The notes beneath the pieces were generated by a model that had not been told where the DNA came from, ran no database searches, and was given only the letters and a program-made list of their open reading frames with translations. This document shows positions 23,301 to 35,427 of a DNA stretch of 64,000 nt, piece by piece. Positions within the stretch are counted from its first letter, which is position 1. Every line of letters starts with the position of its first letter. This DNA comes from Cerrena zonata (Eukaryota > Basidiomycota > Agaricomycetes > Polyporales > Cerrenaceae), in contig JASBNA010000031.1 of NCBI GenBank assembly GCA_038087015.1, positions 124,001-188,000 of the forward strand. Direction: 5' to 3'. A program made the position numbers and the translations under genes.

Positions 23301-24740
23301 ATTCCGAAAAGCGATAATAAAAACTAACAAGAATGAGCAGAGTTTCGAGAATATCGAAGAGTTGACGAGCGCTCTGTTCGTCGTTAGCCTCAACGCATTG
23401 GCCAATGACATGGATCATCGCGGGGAGGTGGCGTTGAAATGCTTTCTGAAATACAATTCAGCAACATAAACTGAAATGGAAGCGAATTGAAACACACAAT
23501 GTCAGCTTTGTCCTCGACGTCGAGATATTGAGCAATAGTGCCAAGAGCTCTGTAGATAGATGTCAGTCAGGACATGGTCGTGTTTACGGTACGAGTACGT
23601 ACTTGACTGTTGTCACGCGAACTTCGCTGCTTTCTGGATCCTGGAGTAAACCCTCGAAGAGCTTGAAGAAATTTTGGAGGTGGGGCTCGAAACCCTCGAC
23701 GATGTTTTCCAGAACAGTGTAAAGGGTATAGATGCCGACTTCACGATGAGCAGCTTGCGGGGAAATACAGGCGTTCTGAAGGAAAGGAAGGAGCTCGCTC
23801 CATGTACCAGTCGGCATCTCGATCCCCGCGATGGCAGCGATCACCCGGGCAGCAGAATGACGGACAAGTTTTCTATTCCGGTAGTTTAGCATGAAAATAG
23901 ACCGTGATGCGTCAGGCGACATACGATGGTTCGTTAAGGACAATTTCGGGAAGCTGGGACTTGATCTGATTCCTCTCTTCTTGAGAGACCTGAATCCAGA
24001 GTTCGCCGGCATTATCGCCTACACGTTTTCGGAGTTCGACAGCAGCGAGTTGTCGAATCTGCGGTTGCAGTGGAATAAATTGAGCCAAGATCATGAAGAG
24101 CAGCGAAAACAAGCTTACGGGTTGTTCGGGAGAACTGGCGAGGATGTTTGCGAGAGCAGGAACGCACGCCGGACTCTTCCAGTACTCTCTGTTGAGCTGT
24201 GCAGTGGCCTATGGAGCAAGAGATCAGTACTTTTGCGTGCATTGTGAATACACACAGCTGGTGGCGTATTGAGTCCAGTTTTGTCGCCAGTCGCGCATCT
24301 GTTACCCCTTGCTCGAACCAATGATCGAAGCTGAGTTCGCCCGACCAAGAGCTGCCAGAACCCAGCATCCCGTGATCCTTTGGCACATTGTGAGCGCGGG
24401 CCATATCCCACGTCGTATTCTATATCGACATTCACGGAATGGGCTTGACCCGCAAAATCAGTGATGTGTATCGGGGCTCGTTTGGACGATCAACCGCACA
24501 GTTATGCACAACAAGATGCGAGTCATACACGCTGTATTTTGAAGGGTATTATGTGCGCGTAGATGTACCCTTATGCGATCGCAAAAAAAGAAATGGAAAA
24601 GAATACATACAGCTTTAAGTTGAACAGTATCATTAGCGGTCGATTGGACCAGGAGATTGTGTAGTCCTTGGACGAAATTTGGCTACGTTTTTCCTGTCAG
24701 TACATATTACAGAACATATAGAAATGATACATACATCCAT
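20307..24740 (-). CDS. KAP123: Importin beta (karyopherin) of the Kap123/IPO4 type
   Basis: Nuclear import receptor; Kap123/IPO4 proteins carry histones and ribosomal proteins through the nuclear pore and bind Ran-GTP. Fourteen exons, 1080 residues, close to IPO4 and yeast Kap123 lengths: 24735-24740, 24611-24682, 24119-24208, 23925-24058, 23603-23872, 23498-23549, 23329-23445, 23145-23272, 22982-23093, 22061-22928, 21548-22004, 21291-21364, 21003-21229, 20307-20942. All joins keep frame. The N-terminus after splicing reads MDPNFVQGLHNLLVQST, then KAATAQLN and the importin-N stretch RQLAAVELRKRV; the rest is HEAT-repeat helices, with acidic loops (EEEPEDADEDAP; DPDQDEAEAEPED). The first exon is only six bases (ATG GAT). 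Most introns are 51-61 bases, but intron 2 is 402 and intron 11 is 183. The gene is intact and probably essential or housekeeping. Confidence 0.95.
24209..24610 (-). other. Unusually long (402-base) second intron of the importin gene
   Basis: Starts GTATGTATTC and ends CCATAG. Seven times the usual intron length in this window. It has no coding capacity consistent with the importin and may hold an insertion or a regulatory segment. Confidence 0.75.
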
Positions 24741-25416
24741 CGTAAAGTAGTCGTAAAGGAAAGAGTGGGATGAGGAGGAGGGCCAAGAGGGAGGAGGAAG
24801 AGATGAGAGATGAGCGCTTCCCAAATTTTTGAGCGAGACCGATCAACCATCAGATCAGCACAACGCTTATCTTATCTCTCCGAGTCTCTGTACCTTCATA
24901 GATCCTTCTCAAACTTATTGTCATTCGGCGTGTCATTCCGACTTTTTGTTATATTTTCAATCCCTGCAACAGGGACTGATATTCCAGATGATTATTTTAT
25001 TGTTCACTCACTGCTTTCACTAGGTAGGATTCGGAAAAACTCCGCGTGTGAGTCACAAGACGCTTTAGTCAAGCCTTTAGACGTTTACGTAGCCAGGTAA
25101 GAGCGTGTTTCGTGACGACATTCGCCGTGGTCTCCAGTTTCCTATCTACTGTACACCTACTGTACAGTGCTTAACCGTAATCACTCACGCTTTTCTCTGT
25201 ACCATGCCGCTAGATCTAAGACTCGCTCCGATTCCGCTTGGTCATTTACTGCCAACACATTCTGAGCTAGATTTCTCCCATACCTGCCGTCGGTTTATTG
25301 TCAGACCATCCCCCTAATCACTTTTCTCGACCACAAGAATATTCCTTGGACAATCAGGTGGCCATCTAGACTTTGACTTATTCTTCAACGTGCATGGACC
25401 TTTTGCCCCAACGCTC

Positions 25417-25425
25417 TATATATAG
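25417..25425 (+). promoter_or_regulatory. TATA box
   Basis: TATATATAG, about 155 bases before the ATG at 25581. It supports, but does not prove, a transcription unit running right. Confidence 0.4.
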
Positions 25426-25580
25426 CATACTCTGCTCGAGCCTCGCATCCGTCCCTCGCGTAACCAGCAGGCTCTTGCATCTCCACAGTTGCCCTTCGTT
25501 TCTGCTCCTAGCACTACATACTATTATACTGCACATATAACGTATACACTTGGTGCATCTATCCACTTTCGAAAACGTCA

Positions 25581-26283
25581 ATGGCTTCTACTGCACGACT
25601 TGTCCCAGTTAGGCGGTCTCTCAGGTCGCGTTCTGTAACATTGTGGCGTATCTTCAGAAACAGGATATTTCCCTGCAAACACGCACTCTCTCCGTCCATT
25701 CCCCGTTGTCATCTTGAAACAACATACAACGATGTGGCGTTTTCGGAGGAACCCAGCTCCCACTCCTCGCAGTCCTCTTCCGATCTCATCGTGTACGTGC
25801 CCCAGATTAGATGGTCATAGGACCCCACTGAATACTGAGCTCTCTAGACCTGCACGCCCTTATCGATATAATCACCCTCTAGCGAACCGCTCAGAGCACG
25901 GTCATATTGCCACCGAGAACGCCACAGGATTTTCTAGCTCCGACTTTGAAAACTCTATGGATAACCATTCAGTCGTTACCTCACACAAGCCTCAGGACAT
26001 CCTCTACGACCTACCCCCGCCCAAACGCTCTCGTCCACGCCCCTTAAGCAGGTCTTTGGTTGTGGCCTGGAAGCACGTCAGTGCCAATCTGCGATTACAA
26101 GAATCTTACGTTGAAGAGATGGAATACGTCACTTCAAATTTTATCATTGTTGATTCCACTTCGTTTTCTATGTCGACACACTCTTTACCGCTTCACCCTG
26201 ACTGTAATAATCCCATTTCACGGTCCACACCTCGTCCCCATTCATACAACCGGTCTGAAAGCTTTCTAGAGCTCGCGGACTAA
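25581..26283 (+). CDS. Hypothetical protein (doubtful two-exon model)
   Basis: No recognised domain. One possible model is 25581-25707 joined to 25757-26283 (217 residues), using a weak GTCATC donor and an ACCCAG acceptor; an alternative single-exon reading starts at the ATG at 25732. The product is Arg/Pro/Ser-rich, with a PPPKRSRPRP stretch that could be a nuclear localisation signal and a moderately hydrophobic C-terminal part. Support comes from the frame length and the upstream TATA box only. Confidence 0.3.
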
Positions 26284-28223
26284 TAATTGTCATCGTTATC
26301 GTAATTCGCTTTCGTTTCGTTTCCAGGTTCTGGAATCTGGTTAACTTCCATGTAGCAAGTAGCTGTAAATCTATCATCTGTCGTTTGGTCCTTCTCTCCA
26401 TCTTGCCACCTTTCGCTGTGGTAATACCGATCATCATGAAACAGTGAGTTTCTCTGACATCTCAGATCCGAAACCTAAACATTGACATTTCCATTCTTTG
26501 TAACCCTGCTAGCAAAGCTTGTGTAGCAAAATCATGATGGACAACGGTGTACAGTCTATCAGAACTTCTCGTATGCCATTATGTCTCGTCTATTTCCAGA
26601 GATAATCGGATCTTTATGGGTTGAGGGTACGAGTTAGGGTCATTCGCCCCGACATCAGTTTGGCCATTTGGTAGCATTCCCTGATTGGTAGAAGGTAAAC
26701 CTCGTGCTATTGCATTTGGTCACCCTCGGGATTCTATTCCATTTCTCTCGCCATATTTTCAGGCACATATGAGCACGAATTTCTTTCTGTTTCCTTCACA
26801 CCCGACTATTCCTATCAAGCTGTTAGATTATACAATGGCAAGCCCCTCCGTTCGCACTGGTGTCCCTAGCTACTGATGCATACATTTAGATCGTTAGACT
26901 AATTTCCCTATTAAGGGACGTCATGTGTTTCAACCCGAACAGAGTTCTGGACTTCCGGTCGAATGTCACTCGCAACCCGATACGTCTCAACCGTGACCCT
27001 CAAGCATCTCGACCCCATTATCAATACAAACGATACGTATATCTTCTGTCACTCTTTCATCACATCTCTCGCTTCCAGTTTGAAAATGCGATTATCAGTC
27101 CATCCTCATCACGTTAATGCTTACAGGACCATTCTTCCAGTTCTACTCCACAGACTCTCAATACAGTCGAAGTTCTTGTGACAACTCGCGAGCTACAATC
27201 CTCCCCGATCTATCCCCTGTTATCGCTCACCTCCATGTTTTGTGTCACGGGCTTCTCTGATTGAGTGTATCTTCTTTCAGATAGGTGCCCATTGAATTCT
27301 ATCAATATTCATATGTACTGACTCGATATAGCGAGATTCAGGTTAAAAAAATCTCGCTCTCTCCCGAAACACTGTCGAAACCTCTGTTCGTAACGTATCC
27401 CGGTCACACAACTCATCTATCCTGCAAACCTGGTGAGAGTATATCCTCAAGGTCAGCCCTTATGTAACTATGGGGCAGTCAAGTGTATCAGTACATGAAC
27501 TTGAACACTTTATAAAACGGTGTGTGCCCGCAAAACCAACCAAAGTCACGTTTACTTCTCATATTAGGATTCAGTCAGTACTGGCGTCTTCTTTACACGG
27601 AATGGTCTTCTATCGAACTTTCGCAGATCAATGACTTTTATAGACTTTATATTTGAAGCACGATTGTATCACTTCGATCCCTTTATCTTGTCAAGAATAT
27701 GCTTCATGTGTTACATATAGGATTCGCAAATCTGGATGGTCGATCATCACGTTGGGGCTATACATGTTCACCATGTCCATCTTCCAATCTTATGACCCCG
27801 GGTCATCTTGATTACAGGCTCAATAGTATTAAAGACCGACTGGATCTGCATCACACGAGACGAGGTTGGATGGTTTGGACAGCGCTTTCATATGAAGATC
27901 GTGCGAGCCTACCATGCACCCGATACTTCACATCAGCAAAACGCCCGGTCGCTTGTAGCGCCGACTGTGGCTTAAACCTGCTTGAATTGACTTGACTTGA
28001 CTTGATGGAGCTTATGAACTTGACGATGCCAATGCCTCATATGATAAGTTCAGAAAAGCTCATTTAACTTGAAGCTCACAAGTATATGGAAACCTCGGTG
28101 GGCGCCTGGTGTTGGGATTGGTGAATGACATCTTACTCTCGCCACGGAAAATAGTTCGGAAATACTGTATTGGTGTACAAGTTCAATACAAAGGGGGCAC
28201 TCGTAAGGGACAACTACGGAGAA
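26284..28223. other. Intergenic stretch, no supported gene
   Basis: About 1.9 kb without a supported gene. A TATAAAA sequence occurs near 27509 and a short TTGAC repeat near 27980; neither leads to a convincing reading frame. The right end should contain the end of the Plavaka-like element, but no terminal inverted repeat could be matched by eye. Confidence 0.4.
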
Positions 28224-31200
28224 TTAAAACGCAATCTCATGGGAATGATGATCAACATATTTGTTGACGTAGTAGGCCTTGAATGAGTCCAGGCTCTCTG
28301 AGAAATGAAAACGAGGGGGGAGAGTTTCTCTACCGTACACGGGGATGAGGTGTGCGGCACGAACAATAGTATCAAGATGTACCAGACTTTGCACTCGTAC
28401 ACCTCGGTTGTCAAACTCCGGCTCGACGATCCACATACCAGTCAGAACATCAGGCTCGCAGTCAACTGGTGTGAACCACTCGACGAGGGCACACGGAAAT
28501 GTCTCTTCCTCATATTTGAAAGAGAAGAGAAGCCGTACTCGTGCAGCATGAAGACCCCTCATGCCGCTTGCGTCGGAATCGGTCTCAATGAGGACACAAT
28601 CATACCGTGCAGGTCCCTTTCTCCATGAAGGTGTGGCACGAATGCGCTCACGCCGCATACCACCAATTCCGGAGATGTCGCTTGGAGCGTAGAAGGTAGC
28701 GGCAGCAGAAGTAAATACCGAGATCTTTGTGAGGCGAGGGTTGATCACGGTGCGATAATAGATAGGTGGTGGCGGTGTATTAGGAGCGAGTTGTGCATGG
28801 GGATGGAGTTGTTCATACAGGTACTGGGACATGAGGACGGCAAGATTTGGGACTCCAAAATGAGCCGCAAGATCAACAGTCGACCGGGGAATATTACGGA
28901 CTAGAGAGGGTCAAAGCTTAGCTTCAGTATCTCTGATAGTAAAGCACATAATACTTACCCGATCTCTGTGCGAGTGCTACAGTAGCCATGACACGAGGGC
29001 CAGTGACGGGATCAGCATCCGAGTCATCATCATCGTTGCTACTATTCATGTCCAGAGGGTTGTCACTGTTGGTATGTTGAATGGGGTGAGTGCCTGAGCC
29101 ATCCGCCAGGGTATCTTGACTGCCTGAGATTGTAGCGAGAACTGAAGAGAGCAGACTTCCTTTCAGCATGCCTCGTGCCTCAAAATCGTTACGTGCCGCA
29201 TGTATCTTATCAAGCCGCTGGTTGGTGACAAGCATTTGTCCAAGGGCTTCGAAACGATTTGACCGTCGCCAGGGTTCCTTGACCGCCTTGATATGTTTTG
29301 ACTCTGTAATGGAAGAGCATAAGCCATTCGGGGCACCAAACTCTCGAATGTGACGAGGATAGTGATCGAGAGAATGTTGTCGAGGAAGGGACATGCCATT
29401 AGGACGAACACCAGTGTCTTGAAATACTCCACGAAATTGGTGAAAACGTGACAAAGCGTCGTCAAGTTGCGTAAGGGATGCCTCCGAGAGTATAGATCGG
29501 CGGATGATGTAACAGGCTTCCATAAATGCACTCAATGCTCGAACCATGTCATCTGGAACCAAGTCGACCAGGGTGGGAAGATAGACCTACAGTTCTACGT
29601 GAGCCCATGACTTTCATGCGGAACCAATGAAAACTGACCTTCATTAGAGCCTTCGAATCATCACCCGTCCACTGCTTGAAATCTCGTCCTTGGTGAAAAT
29701 GCCTCAGGCCAGCGAACAGCGGCACAGCAGCTATCCTGCATCGGTACAATGAATTGAGATGTTTGTCATAATCCAATTTTGTTTGAACTTACCGGCGATC
29801 TATTTCATCTAGGATCTCCTTTCCCTTTGATTCTCCATGTTCCGCCACAAGATAGTCGCCGATCCAGGTAACCAGGTGGTCCTTGAATGTACCTTTGATG
29901 ACCTGATGAAGAATGTCGCCAGAGAGGAGTTCGTGGATATCCGCACGTGGAAAGTCATTTGTAAAGGGCTGTAAATGGGAATTCAGTTATAAAATCAGAT
30001 AGATGATGACAGGTTGCTTACAATCAAGTTTCCTACAACTCCGTAATCATCCCATAATGCCTTGAGATCAAAAAGCTTGAGAAGCTCTTCGGTATGAAGA
30101 CGTGAACGACGTCCAGCATTTCCAGGCTCATCAAGTTTGTCCCGATGCTTTGGGCAAAGCGGACACCAACCTTGAACAATACATGAAGCCAAAACCTGTT
30201 CCGGATAATCGGCAATATACGGCCCTAAGCCATAGATAACACGACGGAAATAGCCATCAGGGCAGCGTGTAATTTCCGGCGTGGACATTGCTTTGCGTAA
30301 AGGTTGAAGGATTGTTGACAGGCTCGAGTGAAAGAGCTGTCGACGGAACCACCGGAATGCTTTACTCGTAGCATCTTTGCGATCTGACTTGGGAATGGAA
30401 AGGAAGCCAAGTAGGATGACTCCATTTCGATGAGCACGCCGTACGTTATTAAAGATATTACCAATCGAGAGATAGAGGGGATAGTATTCGTTCTGACCAG
30501 TTGCCACCGAAACTGTCGTCTTGTCGCTTCCAAGAATGATAGGGACAAAGAGGGCACCTTCTGTTGAGGGATCGTCTTTGACAATCATGTCCTGAGGAAT
30601 GAAACGTAGCTTGAGAGATGGTTCGATATTAAAAAATGGGATCACGTACTGCATGACGCCAAGCCCAGCTGCCAGACATAAAGTTGTGATATTGCCGTGA
30701 GTTTTGATGATCGTATTCACGGAAGGGGGCATAGTCAAACTCTCCCTTAAAATCCGGGTTGGCCAGAAGATTTCGCACGATATCGAGAGGACTCCGACAC
30801 CATACATCATATTTAGCAGTCATCCACTCTGGCGTGTTGATTGCTGGAACAGCACCATTATATGATGCGGTAAAGGAGTGCCATGGAGCATCCCCAAGAG
30901 GGATGGAATCGATGACTTCATACATGTCATTTGCATCGGCAAAAGGCGGTGACATTCCAAATGGACATCCGAAGGCAGCGAATGAGTCCATGAGGAAATT
31001 AATATCGGGGGCGGATGCTTGATTCTTGATAAAGAGGAATTCAGCTAACTCGAACTCCTGGCGATTTCCGAATGGTGTCCAGTCACTAGGCTGAGCAGGG
31101 GTGTGTGGAGGAGGAGGGGTTTCAGGTGGGAGAGGGTTTCCTGTACGGTCGCAAGGCAGTCCTGACGGTTGAACAATAGTATCAGTATTGATGCTGGAGG

Positions 31201-31566
31201 TCAACCAAATTATAACGTACCATTTAAAGAGGGGTGAATATCCCGAAAAAGTGGAGGTGGACTGGAAGTATTTGTTTCAGTGTCTGAGTCGGAAGGCGAC
31301 ACTGGAGGTTCTGTAGGAGCAGTTTCTGAACACATATCTCCCTCTCCAGCAGCAGCTTGATCATGATTGGAAAAGGAAGGTCCAAAGTGCACGTTAGGTG
31401 TGTGTGAAGGAAGCGCAGGGCCGGCAAGAGGATGGGCAGAATTACGATGTTGTGATAGCCCAGACGTGTTACGAAATACACGAGGACAGTAGGGACAAGG
31501 CAAGACAGGGCGTCGACTGGTGTACAGCTTCCTTTGGAGCAGAGGAGGAAGTCGTTTTGGAGGCAT
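28224..31566 (-). CDS. Plavaka-like transposase, with one frameshift
   Basis: Cut-and-paste DNA transposase. Seven exons: 31221-31566, 30650-31161, 30022-30591, 29792-29968, 29639-29735, 28959-29586, 28224-28900 (about 1000 residues if the frame were whole). The N-terminus has a C2H2 finger with Cys24, Cys27, His40 and His45. The catalytic core includes VPIILGSDKTTVSVATGQNE (about residues 303-322), PLYLSIGN and RRAHRNG; exon 5 has KQWTGDDSKALMK; the C-terminal part has an acidic run near 29030. Introns are 52-59 bases and GT-AG. In exon 4 the frame is broken: an AAAA run at 29819-29822 has one A more than the conserved reading (SKGK then EILDEIDRR in the next frame) and leads to a stop a few codons on. 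So the copy is probably disabled, or the base is a sequencing error. Confidence 0.85.
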
Positions 31567-32105
31567 GGCAAGAGCCCAAGACGTTTGAATTTCCCAAGGT
31601 CGAGGAGCTCTAGTAATGAGAGTGCGTGAACTCGGTGGAAGCTACAGCGCTTGAAGATGTAAGTTTCAGAGTCTTGTTTCAATAGTTGTTTGTACCTTTA
31701 ATGCGGGCACCAAGCCGTTTACTATTTGATTAGGCGAAGATAAAAATGGAATGGAATTGTTGTTGGAACTTTCAGTGCGGGGACTATCCCATTCTCTGTT
31801 TAATAACAAACCGGCAGTTATTTTAGCATGCAGGAACCCAAAAAGGGAGAGATTAGTTCTACTTGCCGTCGTAATGACGAAAACTAGAAGACCGTCTCGA
31901 TTGTCTGCCATGAGTCCCTACAACAGGAGGTATATAAGCAGCACTGGAGCTTCGCTTCAGAACATACCAGTTCCGTCTGTTTGTCTTTTGTCATCTCGCA
32001 TCTCATCTCTGAGCTTCCACGCCCACACCCACCCCAACGCCTATTCCACAGTACGTATCTCTCTCCTGTACTTATGGGAATTGTCTGCACCTACGTATCA
32101 TCTAG

Positions 32106-34106
32106 ATGTCACCGTACGGAACCCGACCTGCCAACGTTGATAAGCACCCTGGGCTTGTTGACCTAGTTGTGGATGGCACCAGGAAGCGTCGTACTCCTGA
32201 GGAGATGGTCCAGGCGAAACTTGCTAAGGTAGCACAGGAGATATCCATCCAAGATAACGATGCTATACTCCAGGCAAAAGAAGCGGCACTCCTTCGTAGG
32301 ATTGCTGAGCTCGAAGATCAAGCCCGGTCCCTTGAAGAACAGAGTGTTGGTCCATCTGCTCCGCCTATGACAAAGGGTAAGTACTCACATTTGATTCTAC
32401 AACCAATTTTTTGAGCCTGATACATCGGTTTGCACCATTCTAGCTCGTGGGGCCAAGACGTCGAAGGCAAATGGTATCATCCAGCCTTCTACTACCTCCC
32501 GAAAAGGTAAAACCAAGGTGAGACGAGCTGATGTTCCCAAAGTGAGTTCTGAGTTTCGACATCAGCTTGTTCGAGGACTCACCACTCATACTAGGTTGTA
32601 GTGAAGGAAGTAGAGGTGGTAGAGAAACCCACGGAGAGTGTAAAAGGGGCACGTAAGCGGAAGATTGACAGGTGAGCGGTGATGAACCACAGAACTTTCC
32701 TAAAGAGGTAACTCACGTGCAACTTTTAGCACTCCTACTATAGTTTCAAACTCCGTTGTATCCTCCAAGAGGGTGAAGCCAGCCAACCCCTCCGGACTTC
32801 TTGTCTCATACCAACCACCTCCCTGCCCTCCCCCCAACACTGCAGCTACTTCTTCTGTGGCCGCCTCTGGGCCTGAGGAGACTATAGTTCAGTATGGTGG
32901 TTACATTGACTCAGACGATGATGACAACAACTCCTCTGACCTTCCCGATCATCCACTGTTCACTGATAGAGTTACCGCCCAGGCAAGTACTTGTATTCTA
33001 GCACATCTGTTGCACTGCTCATCCAATCATGCACCAGGGTACTGTCAAGATTGAGAAGGATGTTGCCGTTGATATTGCTCAGGTTGCAACGACGATCTTG
33101 GCATCCACAAAGGCAGCATCCCGAGGAACTAAGTTCACCATGAAGGACATCGACGCGCTCTTCCCTCCTCATCTTAGATACCTCTGGCGCGAAAAGTATA
33201 TTCCCGAGGTCTTGTTTTATGTCGGTGCTCGCCTCGAACCTTGGAACTTATCCGGGATCAACTGGAACGACTTCCTCCACTCATTGTGGGAGGAGATCAT
33301 GCCCCATGTACGGGAATGGGGTGTCCCTTCCACGCATCCTCAATCTGCGGTTGCAATGATTGTGAGTATCGCTTTCCTGTCCCCAAGCTAATCTAACTTG
33401 GTCCTATAACAGGTCATGCAGCGCATCTGCGAGTGGCGAAACGGCATCAACAAGTTCGCTCTTGAGGTTCTCGCAGATCTATTCCAGTCCGAGGATATGA
33501 CTGAGGCCGAGATCAGTCAATATGTCTCCTCCCAAATCGGAAAGGGTCTCCCTTTCATCTCGGTGAAGACCACCTTTGACCCTGCATCAGGCCTTCCGGT
33601 AATATTCTTTCATCATTTATTCCAAATCTCCATCTGATACTCCCAAAATAGATTCGTGAGGGTCGATTCCAAGGTCCTCTCGTGTTACGTGCGTTCTCAT
33701 ATCACCTCAAGAGGACCGGCAAGCTGGCAAGGGAGTTCAGAGACACACCGGATGGTGCCCTGGCCTTGACCACTGTGGCTGTATGTTCATTTGGCTCGCA
33801 TGGCTCGCATCCACACTCACTTGACTCCAGGTCGAACGGGCTCTTCGCAAATACAAGACAGGAAAACTCAGTGTGTTGAAGAACAGGAAAGGTCACTCCA
33901 TCGATGACTTCTCGCAGAGGCGTTGGGGCGACCAAACGAACGAATACATGAAGTCCATCTGCGACCTTACCGAGAGTGAGTGGACCGAAATTTTAGAGGG
34001 CGCCGAACGCCATCTCGGTACCAGCGCGGGTAAGCCTGGTGACGACGAAGACGATGACGATGACGACAACGATTTCGAATCGGACTCTGAACGTGCTAGA
34101 ATTTGA
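32106..34106 (+). CDS. Partner gene of the Plavaka-like element (unrecognised domain)
   Basis: Function unknown. Eight exons, 537 residues: 32106-32376, 32444-32541, 32595-32671, 32730-32982, 33038-33361, 33413-33598, 33652-33780, 33831-34106. All joins keep frame; intron 4 (32983-33037) is GC-AG with a classic GCAAGT donor. An early coiled-coil-like helix (LRRIAELEDQARSLEEQ) is followed by a Lys-rich Ser/Pro linker, an acidic patch (DSDDDDNNSSD), then a conserved-looking globular part (WGVPSTHPQSAVAMI, RICEWRNGINKFAL, GPLVLRAFSYHLKRTGKL, VERALRKYKTGKL) and an Asp-rich tail. It sits head to head with the transposase, so it may be the element's second gene, perhaps DNA binding; a host gene beside the element cannot be excluded. 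Confidence 0.8.
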
Positions 34107-35376
34107 TGGTATGTTCTCTCAAAGCTTCTGGATAATGTTGATAAACTGATCTATTACAGGCTGGTATTTCCGGGGATGGTGCGAAATATTTGGTTGGCGG
34201 ATAGGGTAGCGTAGATACACCTTGAATGTCCCATTCTGTAAGATTTCATTAATTTTGGGTCCGGCCATACGGAGGGTTTGTGTTGCCACATCAAATTATC
34301 TGCAGTAGGCAGCTGACCCACTCTCAGGTCGGTACGGCATCTAACATGTGCACAACCTCCATTCAGTAACTGTTTCCCAATTACAGGATGCAAGCAGCCC
34401 TAGAAGCCAGCCACACTTCCAGTCTTCCACCATTCGACTGTTGATCGATGATCATTTGAATCATATTCACCTCCCAGGGCCGTATTCTCGTACCATGTCT
34501 GCTGTTTTTATACATTTGGATGGTGGGTTTGTTTTCCGTTTCGAACTCGGCGAGAGTGAGTAGCCAGCACCCCAGATGGTAGCCAGATACACGGCGATTG
34601 AACGTACTGTTGGACTGGAACCTGGACCTAGATTCCTGTTCTGACGCTATGATGCGTGGAAATATCTGAAGGTATGTCTTCATATCACAGAGATTAATGG
34701 ACCTAAAATACAGTCCATTCGTCCGTTGCAATCCCAGCGACTGTGTCCTTTCAGAGGGGTTGAATTATAATTATATCATTCGAAAGCTGAGTAGACTTCA
34801 TCGACTTGTTATATGGTGCACTGAATCCTCAATTATCAACGCAACATCAGCATTGAGCTTCCAAATCTGTCGAGTGACAATATTTGGACCCCAAGAGATA
34901 CGCCGCCAATTATGATCAGTCAATCATCCACGCCTCCTATGTCATGAGTAAGGGTCTGTCTATGGTCACGGGTCGCACACGGCGAAATATGCGACAAGCC
35001 TTTTCTTGCGCCCAAGAGGCTTCGTGTCACCATAGGCCTGAAACGATTCGTTGAAACACCGTCAAGTTCGAATTGCACGAACGGCTGACAGCGTAGACTT
35101 ACGTTCCCTTCTTCGAGTCGTGAAGGACATTGGTTCAAGATAATTATTGTTACAAGTCGAAGGATAGAAGGCGAGTAGTCATTCCTTTCCTTTCAATCAT
35201 GGGTCCCTTGACTCATTGCAACTGTTCATCTTGCATGATATGCTTTCCATCAGCCGTTCTTTTCTTCAACAGTGGCTCTAGATCGCCGAGATAAACCCTA
35301 GTTTCTCTGACCATGCAGCGGACCCCATGATAAAAAGGTGTGGCATTTCAGACACGATCCATGGAGCTTCGAGGCC
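34107..35376. other. Intergenic stretch, no supported gene
   Basis: About 1.3 kb. A possible 3' UTR intron of the partner gene (GTATGT at 34110 to TTACAG near 34159) is the only splice-like pair noted. No coding frame with support. Confidence 0.4.
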
Positions 35377-35385
35377 TATATATAT
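35377..35385 (+). promoter_or_regulatory. TATA box of family copy 2
   Basis: TATATATAT, about 50 bases before the ATG at 35428. Confidence 0.55.
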
Positions 35386-35427
35386 GGCAAAACATGTCTA
35401 TCTCAAGCTCCATCTACTCCTTTTGTG

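Larger units (their letters stand above)
28224..34106. mobile_element. Plavaka-like (CACTA/CMC-type) DNA transposon with two divergent genes
   Basis: A transposase gene on the minus strand and a lysine-rich/acidic gene on the plus strand face away from each other across about 540 bases. Plavaka-type transposases are a known Agaricomycete group related to CACTA elements. The coordinates cover only the two coding regions; the true element ends (terminal inverted repeats and target-site duplication) were not found by eye. Membership of the plus-strand gene in the element is inferred from position and orientation. Confidence 0.6.

Noticed and set aside
21223..24435. Plus-strand frames opposite the importin gene
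   Set aside because: The minus strand gives a complete 14-exon importin, so these are antisense shadows.
28100..34400. Terminal inverted repeats of the Plavaka-like element
   Set aside because: Searched both flanks by eye for matching CACTA-like ends and found none I could trust.
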